A stretch of DNA of 64,000 nucleotides from contig JADJBW010000001.1 of the NCBI GenBank assembly GCA_016703525.1, positions 691,145-755,144 on the forward strand, written 5' to 3'. Of the stretch, positions 8,744 through 17,691 are shown in pieces; the first letter of the stretch is position 1; each line of letters opens with the position of its first letter. The position numbers and the translations under genes were made by a program. A model generated the notes under the pieces. That model made no database searches. It was not told the DNA's origin and saw only the letters and a list, made by a program, of their open reading frames with translations. This DNA comes from Actinomycetota bacterium (GTDB taxonomy: Bacteria > Actinomycetota > Acidimicrobiia > Acidimicrobiales > Microtrichaceae).

Positions 8744-9876
8744 GCAGCGCCGATCCGCCAGCGCCGTGCGAACTCGGCCGCCGACTGCACGTCGATCGTC
8801 GGCACGGCCAGGCGTTCGAGGAGATGCGGCCGCCGCGAGACCCGGACGACCACCACGTCTGCGCTCGAATGGAGCGAGAGGTGTCGCAGGAGCCGCGAGC
8901 GTTCACCCGTCACCAGGAACACGACACCCTCCGGCAGGCCGCCCGACAAGGTCGCCGTCGTCGCCAGGGCATGCGACGCGGGGATGCGGCGCGACCGGGC
9001 CGTCAGGTCGAGGACGGCGTCGACCGAGTCGATGGGGCGGCGCGGCCCGGGGAGCTCGGGGTCGTCGGTGCGCAGCACGGTGACGAGCCCGTGCTCGAGC
9101 GATTGCACACACAGGCTTGCCGCGATCTCGACCGACTCCTCGAACTCCACGGCCGTGGTGACCTGGTCGGAGGTCTCGAGCAGCACGACACGCGCCATGC
9201 GGCGCAGGTCGAGGAAGTCGCGCACGACGAGCGTGTCGGTGCGGGCGGAGCTCGGCCAGTGGATGAGCCGCGTGTCGTCGCCCGGTTGATATTCGCGCAG
9301 CGTGCGAAACTCCGACAGCGGGTCGTCGCTGATGGAGTTGAGCGTGGTCTGGCGCTGGCGGATCGCGGCGAACCCGTCGCCCATCCCGAGATCGTGGATG
9401 ACCGGGTGCACCACCACCTCGTCGAGCAGGTCGTGGTCGACGACCCTCGCTGCGAGATCGAACGGGTCGTGGCCCTCCTCGACGAGTGGACCGACGCGGA
9501 ACACCCCGCGCGAGGTCATCGTGACCCGGTAGTTGATCGCACGTGTCTCCGCGGGTGCGATCGACGGTGCCTCGATGACCACGTCGTGTTCGCCGACCCG
9601 GTCGATGAACCGCGTGGGTGGAAGCGGATGCGCGGGGGTGATGCGCAGGCGGAGCGAGAGCTGGTCGCCTCGCTGCACCATCGGTCGCGAGAGCACCCGG
9701 TGCAGGGTCAGCTGCGATGCGCCGCGCGGCAGCACGAGCGCCAGCACCACGGCGCCGAGCGCGACGGCGCCGAGGACGATGAACTCCCGGTACGACGTTG
9801 GGATCCCTGCGGCGATGAGCAGCACCGCACCCATGCTCAACGCGACGCCGGCGGGGGTCAGCCGCCAGCGTTTCAC
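8740..9876 (-). CDS. DUF58 domain membrane protein
   Basis: Protein of 378 residues. Two membrane helices lie near the N-terminus (about 10-50), followed by a beta-rich part and the DUF58 core with its signature EYQPGDDTRLIHWPSSAR. DUF58 proteins are the usual partners of MoxR ATPases and TgpA-like proteins; a role in assembling or controlling a membrane or surface complex is inferred from that association. Start is GTG 9876, overlapping the MoxR stop by 4 nt; its own stop overlaps the TgpA-like gene by 4 nt. Confidence 0.88.
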   Translation of the reverse strand: MKRWRLTPAGVALSMGAVLLIAAGIPTSYREFIVLGAVALGAVVLALVLPRGASQLTLHRVLSRPMVQRGDQLSLRLRITPAHPLPPTRFIDRVGEHDVVIEAPSIAPAETRAINYRVTMTSRGVFRVGPLVEEGHDPFDLAARVVDHDLLDEVVVHPVIHDLGMGDGFAAIRQRQTTLNSISDDPLSEFRTLREYQPGDDTRLIHWPSSARTDTLVVRDFLDLRRMARVVLLETSDQVTTAVEFEESVEIAASLCVQSLEHGLVTVLRTDDPELPGPRRPIDSVDAVLDLTARSRRIPASHALATTATLSGGLPEGVVFLVTGERSRLLRHLSLHSSADVVVVRVSRRPHLLERLAVPTIDVQSAAEFARRWRIGAA

Positions 9877-10928
9877 CGAGGCACCGCGACCTTGTCGAGG
9901 ATTTCGGCGAGGACGTCGGCCGACGTGACGCCGTCGAGCTCCGCCGCCGGCGTCACCAGCATGCGGTGCGCAAGCACGGGCTCGGCGAGGTACTTCACGT
10001 CGTCGGGGTCCACCCAGCTGCGGCCCTGTCCCACGGCGTGCGCCCGCAGCACGGCGAGCAGCGTGAGGGTGGCGCGGGTGCTGACCCCGAGCCGCAGGTC
10101 ATCGTGGGAACGCGACGCGGCGGCGATGTCGACCACATACCTGATGAGCTCCGGCTTGAGCTGCATCTGCTGGATCGCGCCGATCATCTTGCTCAGCCGA
10201 TCGGCAGGCACCACGGAGTCGAGCGCCGCTACCGGGTCGGAGGCGTCGCGGGCGGTCAAGATCTTGAACTCGGCCTCCGCGTCGGCGTACCCGATGTGCA
10301 GGCGCATCGCGAAGCGGTCGAGCTGCACCTCGGGGAGCGGGTAGGTGCCCTGGAAGTCGATGGGGTTCTGTGTGGCCACGACCATGAACGGCCGGGGTAC
10401 CTCGAACGTGGAACCATCGGCGCTCACCCGCCGCTCGGCCATCACCTCGAGCAGCGCCGCCTGGGTCTTGGGCGAGGCGCGGTTGATCTCGTCCGCGATC
10501 ACCACGTTCGCGAACACCGGGCCCTTGCGGTACTCGAAGGTCCGGGTGTCGGGCTTGAAGACCGAGACGCCGGTTACGTCCGATGGCAGCAAGTCCGGCG
10601 TGAACTGGATGCGACGCGCCCGGCCGCCGATCGACGCCGCGATTGCTCGGGCCAACGAGGTCTTGCCGGTGCCCGGCTTGTCCTCGAGCAGCAGATGGCC
10701 CTCGGCGAAGAGACACACCACCGCGAGCCGGGCCTGTTCCTCCTTGCCCACCAGCACGCGTTCGACGTTGTCGGTCACCGCCTGGATTGCGTCGGCGACC
10801 TGCGTCAGCCCGCGGCGGTCGGCCGTTTGCGGGGTGGCCGATGCCCGAGGCTTGGCCGGAGATTGGCCTTTCGGCGACGGGGTCGACGGGGTCGACGGCT
10901 TGGGGTTCGGTCGGGTGGTATCGGTCAT
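9873..10928 (-). CDS. MoxR family AAA+ ATPase
   Basis: Cytoplasmic AAA+ chaperone-like ATPase of 351 residues. A Pro/Ser-rich N-terminal tail (about 1-35) precedes the AAA core. Walker A is KPGTGKTSLA, Walker B is VVIADEINRA, and sensor 1 is VVATQNPIDFQGTYPLPEA-like (the last residue is V here). The C-terminal lid contains LGVSTRATL. MoxR ATPases remodel or insert metal or cofactor in partner proteins carrying VWA or DUF58 domains. ATG 10928 overlaps the stop of the Ig-repeat gene by 4 nt. Confidence 0.92.
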   Translation of the reverse strand: MTDTTRPNPKPSTPSTPSPKGQSPAKPRASATPQTADRRGLTQVADAIQAVTDNVERVLVGKEEQARLAVVCLFAEGHLLLEDKPGTGKTSLARAIAASIGGRARRIQFTPDLLPSDVTGVSVFKPDTRTFEYRKGPVFANVVIADEINRASPKTQAALLEVMAERRVSADGSTFEVPRPFMVVATQNPIDFQGTYPLPEVQLDRFAMRLHIGYADAEAEFKILTARDASDPVAALDSVVPADRLSKMIGAIQQMQLKPELIRYVVDIAAASRSHDDLRLGVSTRATLTLLAVLRAHAVGQGRSWVDPDDVKYLAEPVLAHRMLVTPAAELDGVTSADVLAEILDKVAVPR

Positions 10929-13900
10929 GGCGCGGGAACCTGTATGCGGATCTGGGCCGTCGAGGTTCCCCCACGGCCGTCGGAGATGGTGTAGCTGATG
11001 GTGGCGGTTCCGCTGAAGGCGGGGTCCGGAGTAAAGCGCACGATGCCACCGAGCCTGGCGACCGTACCGGCCTCGGCCGGTACGGGGGCGGACACCGACG
11101 TGATCGAGAGTTCGTCCCCATCGGGGTCGCTGTCGTTGCCCAGCACGTCGAGCGCGATCGGGGAGTGGTCGGGGAGCGCGACGTCGTCGTCGCGCGCAGT
11201 CGGCGCGCGGTTCGCCGCCGCAACCGACACCCGAACGGTGGCGCTCGCCGTGCCGCCGTGTTGGTCCGACGCGGTGTAGGAGAACACGGCGACGCCGGAG
11301 AACCCTGCGGCCGGGGTGAACACGATCGATCGTGACGAGACGGTGACCGTGCCCGTGCTGGCGGGCGGCGCCGCGACCGACGCGATGATGAGCGTGTCGC
11401 CATCGGGATCGTCGTCGTTGGCGAGCACCGGGATCGACACCGGGTCTGGCGCCGTGGCGTTCGCAGCGTCATCCTGGGCGACCGGTGGGCTGTTCGGGGA
11501 GGTCACCGTCACGGCGACGGCAGCGCTCGCGGTCAAGCCGCCGATATCGGAGATCGTGTACGTGAAACCAGCCACGCCCACGAAGCCGGCGTCGGCGGTG
11601 AACCGGACCGTGCCGTTCCTGATGTCGGCCCGCCCACCCGTGACGTCGCCGATCGAGTCGATGCTCAGCGCGTCGCCATCGGGATCGACATCGTTTCCGA
11701 GCACGGGGATGTTCACCGCTGCTCCGCTTTCGACCGTGGCCGAGTCGGCGACCGCCTGCGGGGCTCGGTTCACGGTGACCGTCACCGTGGCGGTCACGAC
11801 CAGCCCGCACTCGGTGGTGACGGTGTAGCCGAAGCGGTCGACGCCGTTGAAGTTCCGGGCCGGCGTGTACGCCACGACGCCCGGCGCGGTCACGCTCGTT
11901 CGGCCAGCCTGCGGTGCGAGCACCGCGAACGTGCCGACTGCGGACGTGTCGTTGGCCAGCACGTTGATCGACACCTTCGTCTCGAACGGTGTGACGGCGA
12001 CGTCGTCGACCAGCACGGGCGTGACCGCGGCGCAGGCATCGACGGTGACGGCCACGCTCGCGGTCGCGGTGAGGCCCCCCTCGTCGACGATCGTGTACCT
12101 GATGAGCGTCAGGCCGCTGAATCCGTTGGCGGGGCGGAACTCGAGGCCCCGCGTCACGATCGCGACCGCGCCGGCGGCGGCGGGCACGGAAGCGTCGGAG
12201 ATGACGATGCGACCGCCGTCGGGATCGGTGTCGTTGGCCAGCACCGGGAGTAACAGTGTCGCCCCATACGGAGTGGTGGCCTGGTCGTCGTTCGCGACGG
12301 GCGGTCGGTTGGGCGGGTTCTGCACGGTGATCGTCAGCCGTGCGGTCGCGGTGAGCCCGTCGCCGTCTTCGATCACGTAGACCACGACGTACTGACCCGG
12401 ACGGCTGGGCGGTGTCGCCTTGATCACCCGGTCGCCGACGACCAGTTCGACCGAGTCGGACGTCGCGTTGCGGAGGGCGAGCGCACTGTTGGCCCCGTCC
12501 GGGTCCAGGTCGTTCGCGACGACGTCGAGCGAGACCGGAGCGCCACCGATCGACACGGCGATGTCGTCCACGGCGAGCGGCGCGACCTTGGCTCGCGGCT
12601 GCACGAGCACCGACACCACCGCCGTGGCCCGGCCGCCGCGCCCGTCGCTGATCGTGTACTTGAACGCGGCCTGCCCGACGAATGCCGGCGGTGCCGCGTA
12701 GACGAGGTTGCGGCCGTTCACCTGCGCGGTCCCCGCCGAGGGTGTCGTGACATCGGTGATGCCGATCGGATCGCCGTCGAGGTCGGCGTCGTTCGCCAGC
12801 ACGGGGATCGAGATCGACGTCCCGGCCGTCGCGTCGGCCGAATCGGGGTTCGCGATCGGCGGATGGTTGGTCGACGACCGTGCGGCCAACACCACGAGGA
12901 TGTTGGCGCTCGAGGTCTTCCCGGCGAGGTTCTGGATCGTGTAGCCGATGACGAAGGTGCCCGGCTGATCGTCGGGGGGTCGGAAGGCGATCGACTGGTC
13001 GGCGGTCACCGTCGCCGAACCCGAGCGGACCACGGGCTCACCGACGATCGTGATGGGTTGACCGTCGGGGTCGGAGTCGTTGTCGAGCGGCCGGATCACC
13101 ACGGTCGAACCGGCGATTCCCGTCGCGTTGTCGTCGCGGGCGATCGGTGGTGCGGAGCTCGGCTCGCCGAGTTCGATGGTCACGGTGGCCGTCGCCGTGG
13201 CGCCCGCGGGGTCAGCGACGGTGTAGTCGAACCGGCGTAGGCCGGTCGCGCCGGCGGCCGGTGAGAAGCGCAGGGTCCGGGGTGACGACTTCACGATCGC
13301 GCCGTCGCTCGGCTGGGTGAACCCGACGATCGACAGCGGCTCGTCGTCGGGGTCGAAGTCGTTGGCCAACACGTCGATCGAGACGGCGCTCGTGCTGGCA
13401 CGCGCCCGGTCATCGACGGCGACGGGTGCGCGGTTCGTGACGGTGGTGTCGATCACGAGGACGACGTTCGCCGTCGATCGGAGGCCCGCCGGATCGGCGA
13501 TGGTGTAGGTGAAGCGCAGCGGGCCGACGGCGCCCGAGTTGACCGTGATGTCGAGTTCCTGGGTCGGCGTGAGGGCCGCGGTCAGCCCGGGGCTCGTTCC
13601 CACCTCGACGATCTGCAGCGGGTCTCCGTCGGGGTCGGAGTCGTTCGCGAGGACATCGACGCTGCGGCGGGCACCTGGCTTGATCGAGACACGGTCGTCG
13701 GTGGCGACGGGCGCCCGGTTGTCCTGACGCTCGGTCACGGTCACGGTGACAGTCGCGGTCGACTCCCCGCCGTACCCGTCGGACGCGGTGTAGACGAAGC
13801 TGTCGGTCCCGACGAAACCCGAGGTCGGGACGTAGCGGACATCTCCGCCGCGAACCTCGGCGGCGCCGTGGGCGGGAGCGGTGGTCGCCGTGACCGCGAG

Positions 13901-15535
13901 GGGGTCGCCCTCGTCGTCGCGGTCGTTCGCCAGCACGTCGATCGCGATCGACGTGTTCCGGCCGGTGGTCGCGGCGTCGTCGGTGAGGCGGGGCGCGGTG
14001 TTGCGGTCGAGCCCGACGACGCGGACCGAGATGGTGCTCGACGCGCTGAACTGGCCCGAATCGGAGGCGGTGTAGGGGAAGCTCACCTCACCGACGAAGT
14101 CCGCGGGCGGCGCGTAGACCACCCGTTGGTCCTCGGAGATGACGACGCTGCCGGATGCAGGATCGACGGGCCCGGCCGATGCGATCACGAGCGGCTGACC
14201 GTTGGGCTCGGTGTCGTTCGCGAGCGCGTCGATCAGCACCGTTCGGCCGGATCGCGTGACGACGCGGTCCGGCCGCAACACCGGCGGGACGTCGGGGCCG
14301 CTGAGGTCGGGCGTCGGCTCGAGCCGCTTCGCCTGGTTGGCTGGCTCGTCGGCCGGGTCCGGCCCGTCGGGGTTCGGGTCGTCCTCGCCTTCGGTCCCGT
14401 CGTCGCCGGACCCCTTGAGCGCCGTCTTCTTACTGAACTTGTCGAGGGGGCTGAGGCCGCGTTCGTCGACGGTGAACGCATAGGCCGAGCCCGGATCGTC
14501 GACGAGAAGCGGGCCGCTGCTGGACCACGCCGACAGCCGACGCCCCGACGGCGCCTGGCGTTCGGCGCTGCGCCAGGATCGGGTCGACCACGTGAGGAAG
14601 TCGACACGGGCGCCCCCGGTCTGTGCCACGACGACGGCGGTGTTGTTCGTGAGCACGACCGACGATTCGGTGACCTTCGGCGCGCCCGCCACCTCGGTCG
14701 CCGTGCCGTCAACAGCGAAGCAGCGCAGCCGTTGCCCGGCGACGACCGCGAGGCAATCCGCCCGATCGCTGGGCTGGGCGATCGCCGCGGCGGCCAGCCC
14801 CGGAGCAGGTGTCGACTCGTTCGATCGGATCCAGCGAACGCGCTCGTTGCCTCGGTCGGCGATGATCGGCTCGTCGCCGACGGCGGTGAGTGTCGCTCCG
14901 GTCTCGAGCCGCCCGACCGACTGCGTCGAGGTGGTGTCGCCATCGAAGGCGGTCACTTCGCCGACCCGGGTGTTGAGCACCCACAGCTCGCCGTTGGCCG
15001 TGCCAACCCATTGATCGAAGGTGCCGAGGTCGCGCGGCGCCGTGGCCGGGCCCTCGCTGTCGATGCGTCGAACGTTCCCGGCGCCCGCATCGACGAGGTA
15101 GGCGACCTCGCCGGCGCGCACGAGCGCGAGCGTGGAACCGTCATCACTGACCGCGTCGAACGTGCGGAGTTCGGTTCCGTCGGCGGCCGAGAGTTGGGAG
15201 ATCGTGTGGGCGGCCTCGTTGCCGACCAGGACGGTTCGGCCGAGATCGACCACGTCGAGTCGTGCGCCGGCATCGGCCACGTTGACCGCGACGCTTGCGG
15301 CGTCGCCTCCCGCGGTCGCGAGCACGGCGCGGCCGCGGATCTCGCCGGACAGCCACGCGGTGCCGGGAAGGCCGCGCACGTCGGTGGCCCGTTGCCCGTT
15401 CTGCGCGACGAGCGCGGCGAGCAATGCGGCGACGGCGATCAGGCTTGACCCGGCACGGACCACGGCGCCACGCGATCGATCGCTCCGGGGACGCGTCGAT
15501 GGCGTCGGTGCGGGTTTCGCTCTCCTGTCCGTCAC
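10925..15535 (-). CDS. giant Ig-like repeat surface protein with propeller-like head
   Basis: Protein of 1536 residues. A short basic cytoplasmic tail is followed by one membrane helix (about 27-45), which acts as a signal anchor. Next comes a region of about 330 residues with recurring short strand motifs, resembling a beta-propeller. An acidic D/P/E-rich linker follows, then 12 tandem repeats of about 90 residues built on the pattern APVAxDD ... VLANDxDPDGDPL ... FxYTxxD. The many DxDxDG-like segments suggest calcium binding, as in cadherin-like bacterial Ig repeats. There is no C-terminal sorting signal. GTG 15535 is chosen because a hydrophobic anchor then starts near residue 27 and GACGAGG lies upstream; an ATG 31 codons earlier is possible. 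It is the first gene of the MoxR/DUF58/TgpA operon. Confidence 0.85.
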   Translation of the reverse strand: MTDRRAKPAPTPSTRPRSDRSRGAVVRAGSSLIAVAALLAALVAQNGQRATDVRGLPGTAWLSGEIRGRAVLATAGGDAASVAVNVADAGARLDVVDLGRTVLVGNEAAHTISQLSAADGTELRTFDAVSDDGSTLALVRAGEVAYLVDAGAGNVRRIDSEGPATAPRDLGTFDQWVGTANGELWVLNTRVGEVTAFDGDTTSTQSVGRLETGATLTAVGDEPIIADRGNERVRWIRSNESTPAPGLAAAAIAQPSDRADCLAVVAGQRLRCFAVDGTATEVAGAPKVTESSVVLTNNTAVVVAQTGGARVDFLTWSTRSWRSAERQAPSGRRLSAWSSSGPLLVDDPGSAYAFTVDERGLSPLDKFSKKTALKGSGDDGTEGEDDPNPDGPDPADEPANQAKRLEPTPDLSGPDVPPVLRPDRVVTRSGRTVLIDALANDTEPNGQPLVIASAGPVDPASGSVVISEDQRVVYAPPADFVGEVSFPYTASDSGQFSASSTISVRVVGLDRNTAPRLTDDAATTGRNTSIAIDVLANDRDDEGDPLAVTATTAPAHGAAEVRGGDVRYVPTSGFVGTDSFVYTASDGYGGESTATVTVTVTERQDNRAPVATDDRVSIKPGARRSVDVLANDSDPDGDPLQIVEVGTSPGLTAALTPTQELDITVNSGAVGPLRFTYTIADPAGLRSTANVVLVIDTTVTNRAPVAVDDRARASTSAVSIDVLANDFDPDDEPLSIVGFTQPSDGAIVKSSPRTLRFSPAAGATGLRRFDYTVADPAGATATATVTIELGEPSSAPPIARDDNATGIAGSTVVIRPLDNDSDPDGQPITIVGEPVVRSGSATVTADQSIAFRPPDDQPGTFVIGYTIQNLAGKTSSANILVVLAARSSTNHPPIANPDSADATAGTSISIPVLANDADLDGDPIGITDVTTPSAGTAQVNGRNLVYAAPPAFVGQAAFKYTISDGRGGRATAVVSVLVQPRAKVAPLAVDDIAVSIGGAPVSLDVVANDLDPDGANSALALRNATSDSVELVVGDRVIKATPPSRPGQYVVVYVIEDGDGLTATARLTITVQNPPNRPPVANDDQATTPYGATLLLPVLANDTDPDGGRIVISDASVPAAAGAVAIVTRGLEFRPANGFSGLTLIRYTIVDEGGLTATASVAVTVDACAAVTPVLVDDVAVTPFETKVSINVLANDTSAVGTFAVLAPQAGRTSVTAPGVVAYTPARNFNGVDRFGYTVTTECGLVVTATVTVTVNRAPQAVADSATVESGAAVNIPVLGNDVDPDGDALSIDSIGDVTGGRADIRNGTVRFTADAGFVGVAGFTYTISDIGGLTASAAVAVTVTSPNSPPVAQDDAANATAPDPVSIPVLANDDDPDGDTLIIASVAAPPASTGTVTVSSRSIVFTPAAGFSGVAVFSYTASDQHGGTASATVRVSVAAANRAPTARDDDVALPDHSPIALDVLGNDSDPDGDELSITSVSAPVPAEAGTVARLGGIVRFTPDPAFSGTATISYTISDGRGGTSTAQIRIQVPAP

Positions 15536-15694
15536 GTGTGCCTCGTCGCCGTTCGGGCCCAGGGCGGGGCTCCGGCGCGAGTCGTATCGGGCCTGGATGC
15601 CCCAGCGGGCGCCTCGATGGTACGCCACTCATCGGGAACGACGGAAGCAGCGCGAACCGGCTCGGCTCGTCCCGTCGTGCGATGCGGACGTGCT

Positions 15695-15749
15695 GAAACC
15701 CCAGTGTTCACCGGGGTTTCGCCGATACTGGCTCGGCGAAACCCCGGTG
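15695..15749 (-). terminator. strong hairpin with a mutually exclusive alternative stem
   Basis: CACCGGGGTTTCGCCGA (15709-15725) and its exact complement (15733-15749) form a 17-bp stem with a 7-base loop. A third segment, GAAACCCC (15695-15702), can pair instead with GGGGTTTC (15713-15720). It lies just past the stop of the LATTG protein gene and about 170 bases before the Ig-repeat start. There is no T tract, so this could be a U-less actinobacterial terminator or a switch between two stems. Confidence 0.6.
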
Positions 15750-15784
15750 ATGCGTGGGGGAACTGCTCACCCGAAACCGGGTCG

Positions 15785-16612
15785 TCAGTCCAGGCGTCGA
15801 CGCAGGAGGAGTGCGATCGCTCCGGCGCCCAGCGACATCACGCCGAGCAGCACCGTCCAGGCGGTGGACCCGCCGGTCGTCGCAAGCTTCGACCCGCTCG
15901 ACTTCGACTGGGTCGTGCCGGCCACGGTGGCCTTGGTCGTGGTGGTCGTCTTGGCGACCGTGGTGCTCGTGGTGCTCGTGGTCGACCCGGTTGCGGCCGT
16001 CGTCGTGGTGCTGGTGCCCGGCACAGCCGTCGTCGTGGTGCTGGTGCCCGGCACAGCCGTCGTCGTGCTCGTGGGGTTGGGCACCGTGGAGGTGGTCGTG
16101 CTCGTCGCCGTGGTGGTGGTGGAGGAGGTCTCGACGCAGAGCTGGACCGACACGGCGTCGACGCCGTTGTCAGTGCCCGCGGCGCCGAGGTCCGGGCGGT
16201 GATGGGCCCGGATGGCGACGACGTCGTTCTGCACGAACGCGCCGGCGATCTCGCCGGACCACGTCGCATCGTCGGTGTCATCGGGGAGATCGTCGGTCAC
16301 GCCGGAACGGCCGACGACGTTGCCGGCCGCATCGAGGAACTCGACCTCCCAGCGCTCCGACGGCTGCGCCGGCCCCGAGGCGCGCCCGGAGGCCGAGTCC
16401 TTGGAGACGGCCTGACCCACGCGGATGCCGACACCTCCCTGCATGCCCCACGGAACCGAGGGGGTCCGCGGCGTGCCGGGGTCGCTCAGTCGCGAGTCGC
16501 TGAACGTCACGTCCCAGCAATCCTCATGCGCGGATGCGGGGAGCGCCGTGAAGGCGAGCCCGCTTCCGACCGCGAGTGCGATCGCCGCCGCGCCGGTGAT
16601 TCGTCGATGCAT
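15785..16612 (-). CDS. Thr-rich surface protein with LATTG class E sortase signal
   Basis: Secreted protein of 275 residues. A typical signal peptide ends PASA-HED. A globular part of about 115 residues has a Cys near each end and an SERWEVEFLD segment. A stalk of about 75 residues made almost only of Thr, Ser, Ala and Val follows. The C-terminus has LATTG, a membrane helix and RRRLD. LAxTG is the motif preferred by class E sortases, so covalent attachment to the cell wall is likely; no sortase gene is in the window. ATG 16612 has TGAGG six bases upstream; ATG 16624 is an alternative. The neighbour to the right is a diverged paralog. Confidence 0.8.
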   Translation of the reverse strand: MHRRITGAAAIALAVGSGLAFTALPASAHEDCWDVTFSDSRLSDPGTPRTPSVPWGMQGGVGIRVGQAVSKDSASGRASGPAQPSERWEVEFLDAAGNVVGRSGVTDDLPDDTDDATWSGEIAGAFVQNDVVAIRAHHRPDLGAAGTDNGVDAVSVQLCVETSSTTTTATSTTTSTVPNPTSTTTAVPGTSTTTTAVPGTSTTTTAATGSTTSTTSTTVAKTTTTTKATVAGTTQSKSSGSKLATTGGSTAWTVLLGVMSLGAGAIALLLRRRLD

Positions 16613-16767
16613 CGTTGGCCTCATGCGGCAAGTCAACCACGGGCGACGAGCCGATGGAATGGGTGTAAACGGCAAGCCAGGGGGGTATTCCACCCGCCGT
16701 TCAGCGATGCAACCGCTCACCGTGTATTGGCATTCGCGGTGAGCGGTCGGCGGGGATGCGGCGGGGC

Positions 16768-17601
16768 TCAGTCGAGGCGGCGGCGCAACGCCAGTGCGCC
16801 GATTCCGCTCGCGATCGTGAGCCCGCCGAGCAGGAACAGCCGCGTCGATGACCCGCCGGTCACGGCCAGCGATCGGTTCGTCGACGTGCCCGCAACCGTG
16901 GCTCGGGTCGTTGTGGTGATCGCTCTCGTCGTGGTCGGTGCCACGGTGGTGCTGGTTGTCGCGACGGTGGTCGATGTCGTCGATGTCGTCGAGGTCGTGC
17001 TCGTCGGTGCGACGGTGGTCGACGTGGTCGAGGTCGTGCTCGTCGGTGCCTCGGTGGTCGATGTCGTGCTCGATGTCGAGGTCGTGCTCGTCGTCGTGGT
17101 GGCCGGTTCGCCCCAGCAGAGCGTCACGGATACGGCGGTCACGTCGTCGTTGGTCGTGCGGTCGCCGAGGTCGGGGCGGTGGCGGGCGCGGACGGCGACC
17201 ACCGGGCTCACGACGAAGGCGCCGTTCAACTCGCCGGTCCAAGTGGCCGACCCGACGCCGTCGGCGAGGTCCTCGGTCACCCCCGACCGGCCGGCGACGC
17301 CGTTCGAGCCGTCGAGAAACTCGAGGTCCCAGCGTTCCGAGGTCTGCGCGGGTGCCGCAGCTCGACCGTCGCCCTCGTCGGTGGACACGGCCTCGGGCAC
17401 GAGCACGACCACGCCGGCCGGGATCGTGACGTTGACCGGCAGCGTGTACCCGGCGTTGGGCTCGTCGAGCGTCGGGCCGTCGAAGGTGATGTCGGTGCAC
17501 GTGTCGGCGCCTGCGGCGCCGGTCGTCAGGGTCAGGGCCGTCGTGACCGAGGTGCTGAGCAGGAGGGCGCCGAAAAGTCGATGGGTTGTCTGTCGCTTCA
17601 T
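16768..17601 (-). CDS. Thr-rich surface protein with LAVTG sortase signal, paralog of its neighbour
   Basis: Secreted protein of 277 residues with the same architecture as the product at 15785-16612. It has a signal peptide ending near GAAGA-DTC, a globular part with SERWDLEFLD and the shared VAGRSGVTEDL / ARHRPDLG segments, then a stalk of ST and STTSTT repeats. The C-terminus is LAVTG, a membrane helix and RRRLD. The pair clearly arose by duplication. It probably displays the globular domain above the wall, anchored by a class E sortase. The globular domain matches no family I can name. Confidence 0.8.
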   Translation of the reverse strand: MKRQTTHRLFGALLLSTSVTTALTLTTGAAGADTCTDITFDGPTLDEPNAGYTLPVNVTIPAGVVVLVPEAVSTDEGDGRAAAPAQTSERWDLEFLDGSNGVAGRSGVTEDLADGVGSATWTGELNGAFVVSPVVAVRARHRPDLGDRTTNDDVTAVSVTLCWGEPATTTTSTTSTSSTTSTTEAPTSTTSTTSTTVAPTSTTSTTSTTSTTVATTSTTVAPTTTRAITTTTRATVAGTSTNRSLAVTGGSSTRLFLLGGLTIASGIGALALRRRLD

Positions 17602-17627
17602 GCCGCGCAGTGAACCAGTAAGCGGCA

Positions 17628-17640
17628 CCACTGTCAGTGG
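17628..17640. promoter_or_regulatory. 13-bp palindrome upstream of the LAVTG protein
   Basis: CCACTG-T-CAGTGG is a perfect inverted repeat 27 bases upstream of the ATG at 17601, in the place expected for a promoter or operator. Function inferred only from position. Confidence 0.25.
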
Positions 17641-17691
17641 GTAATCCGACGGATGCGGGGTCATTGCGGTCGGAACGACCGCGCTCGGTGG

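Noticed and set aside
13868..15448. Long open plus-strand frame opposite the head of the Ig-repeat protein
   Set aside because: Antisense artefact of high GC; its translation has no recognisable domain while the minus strand reads a coherent repeat protein.
15838..17429. Ser/Trp/Cys-rich frames opposite and beside the Thr-rich stalks
   Set aside because: Products of reading the ACC/ACG/TCG repeats of the stalks in other frames.
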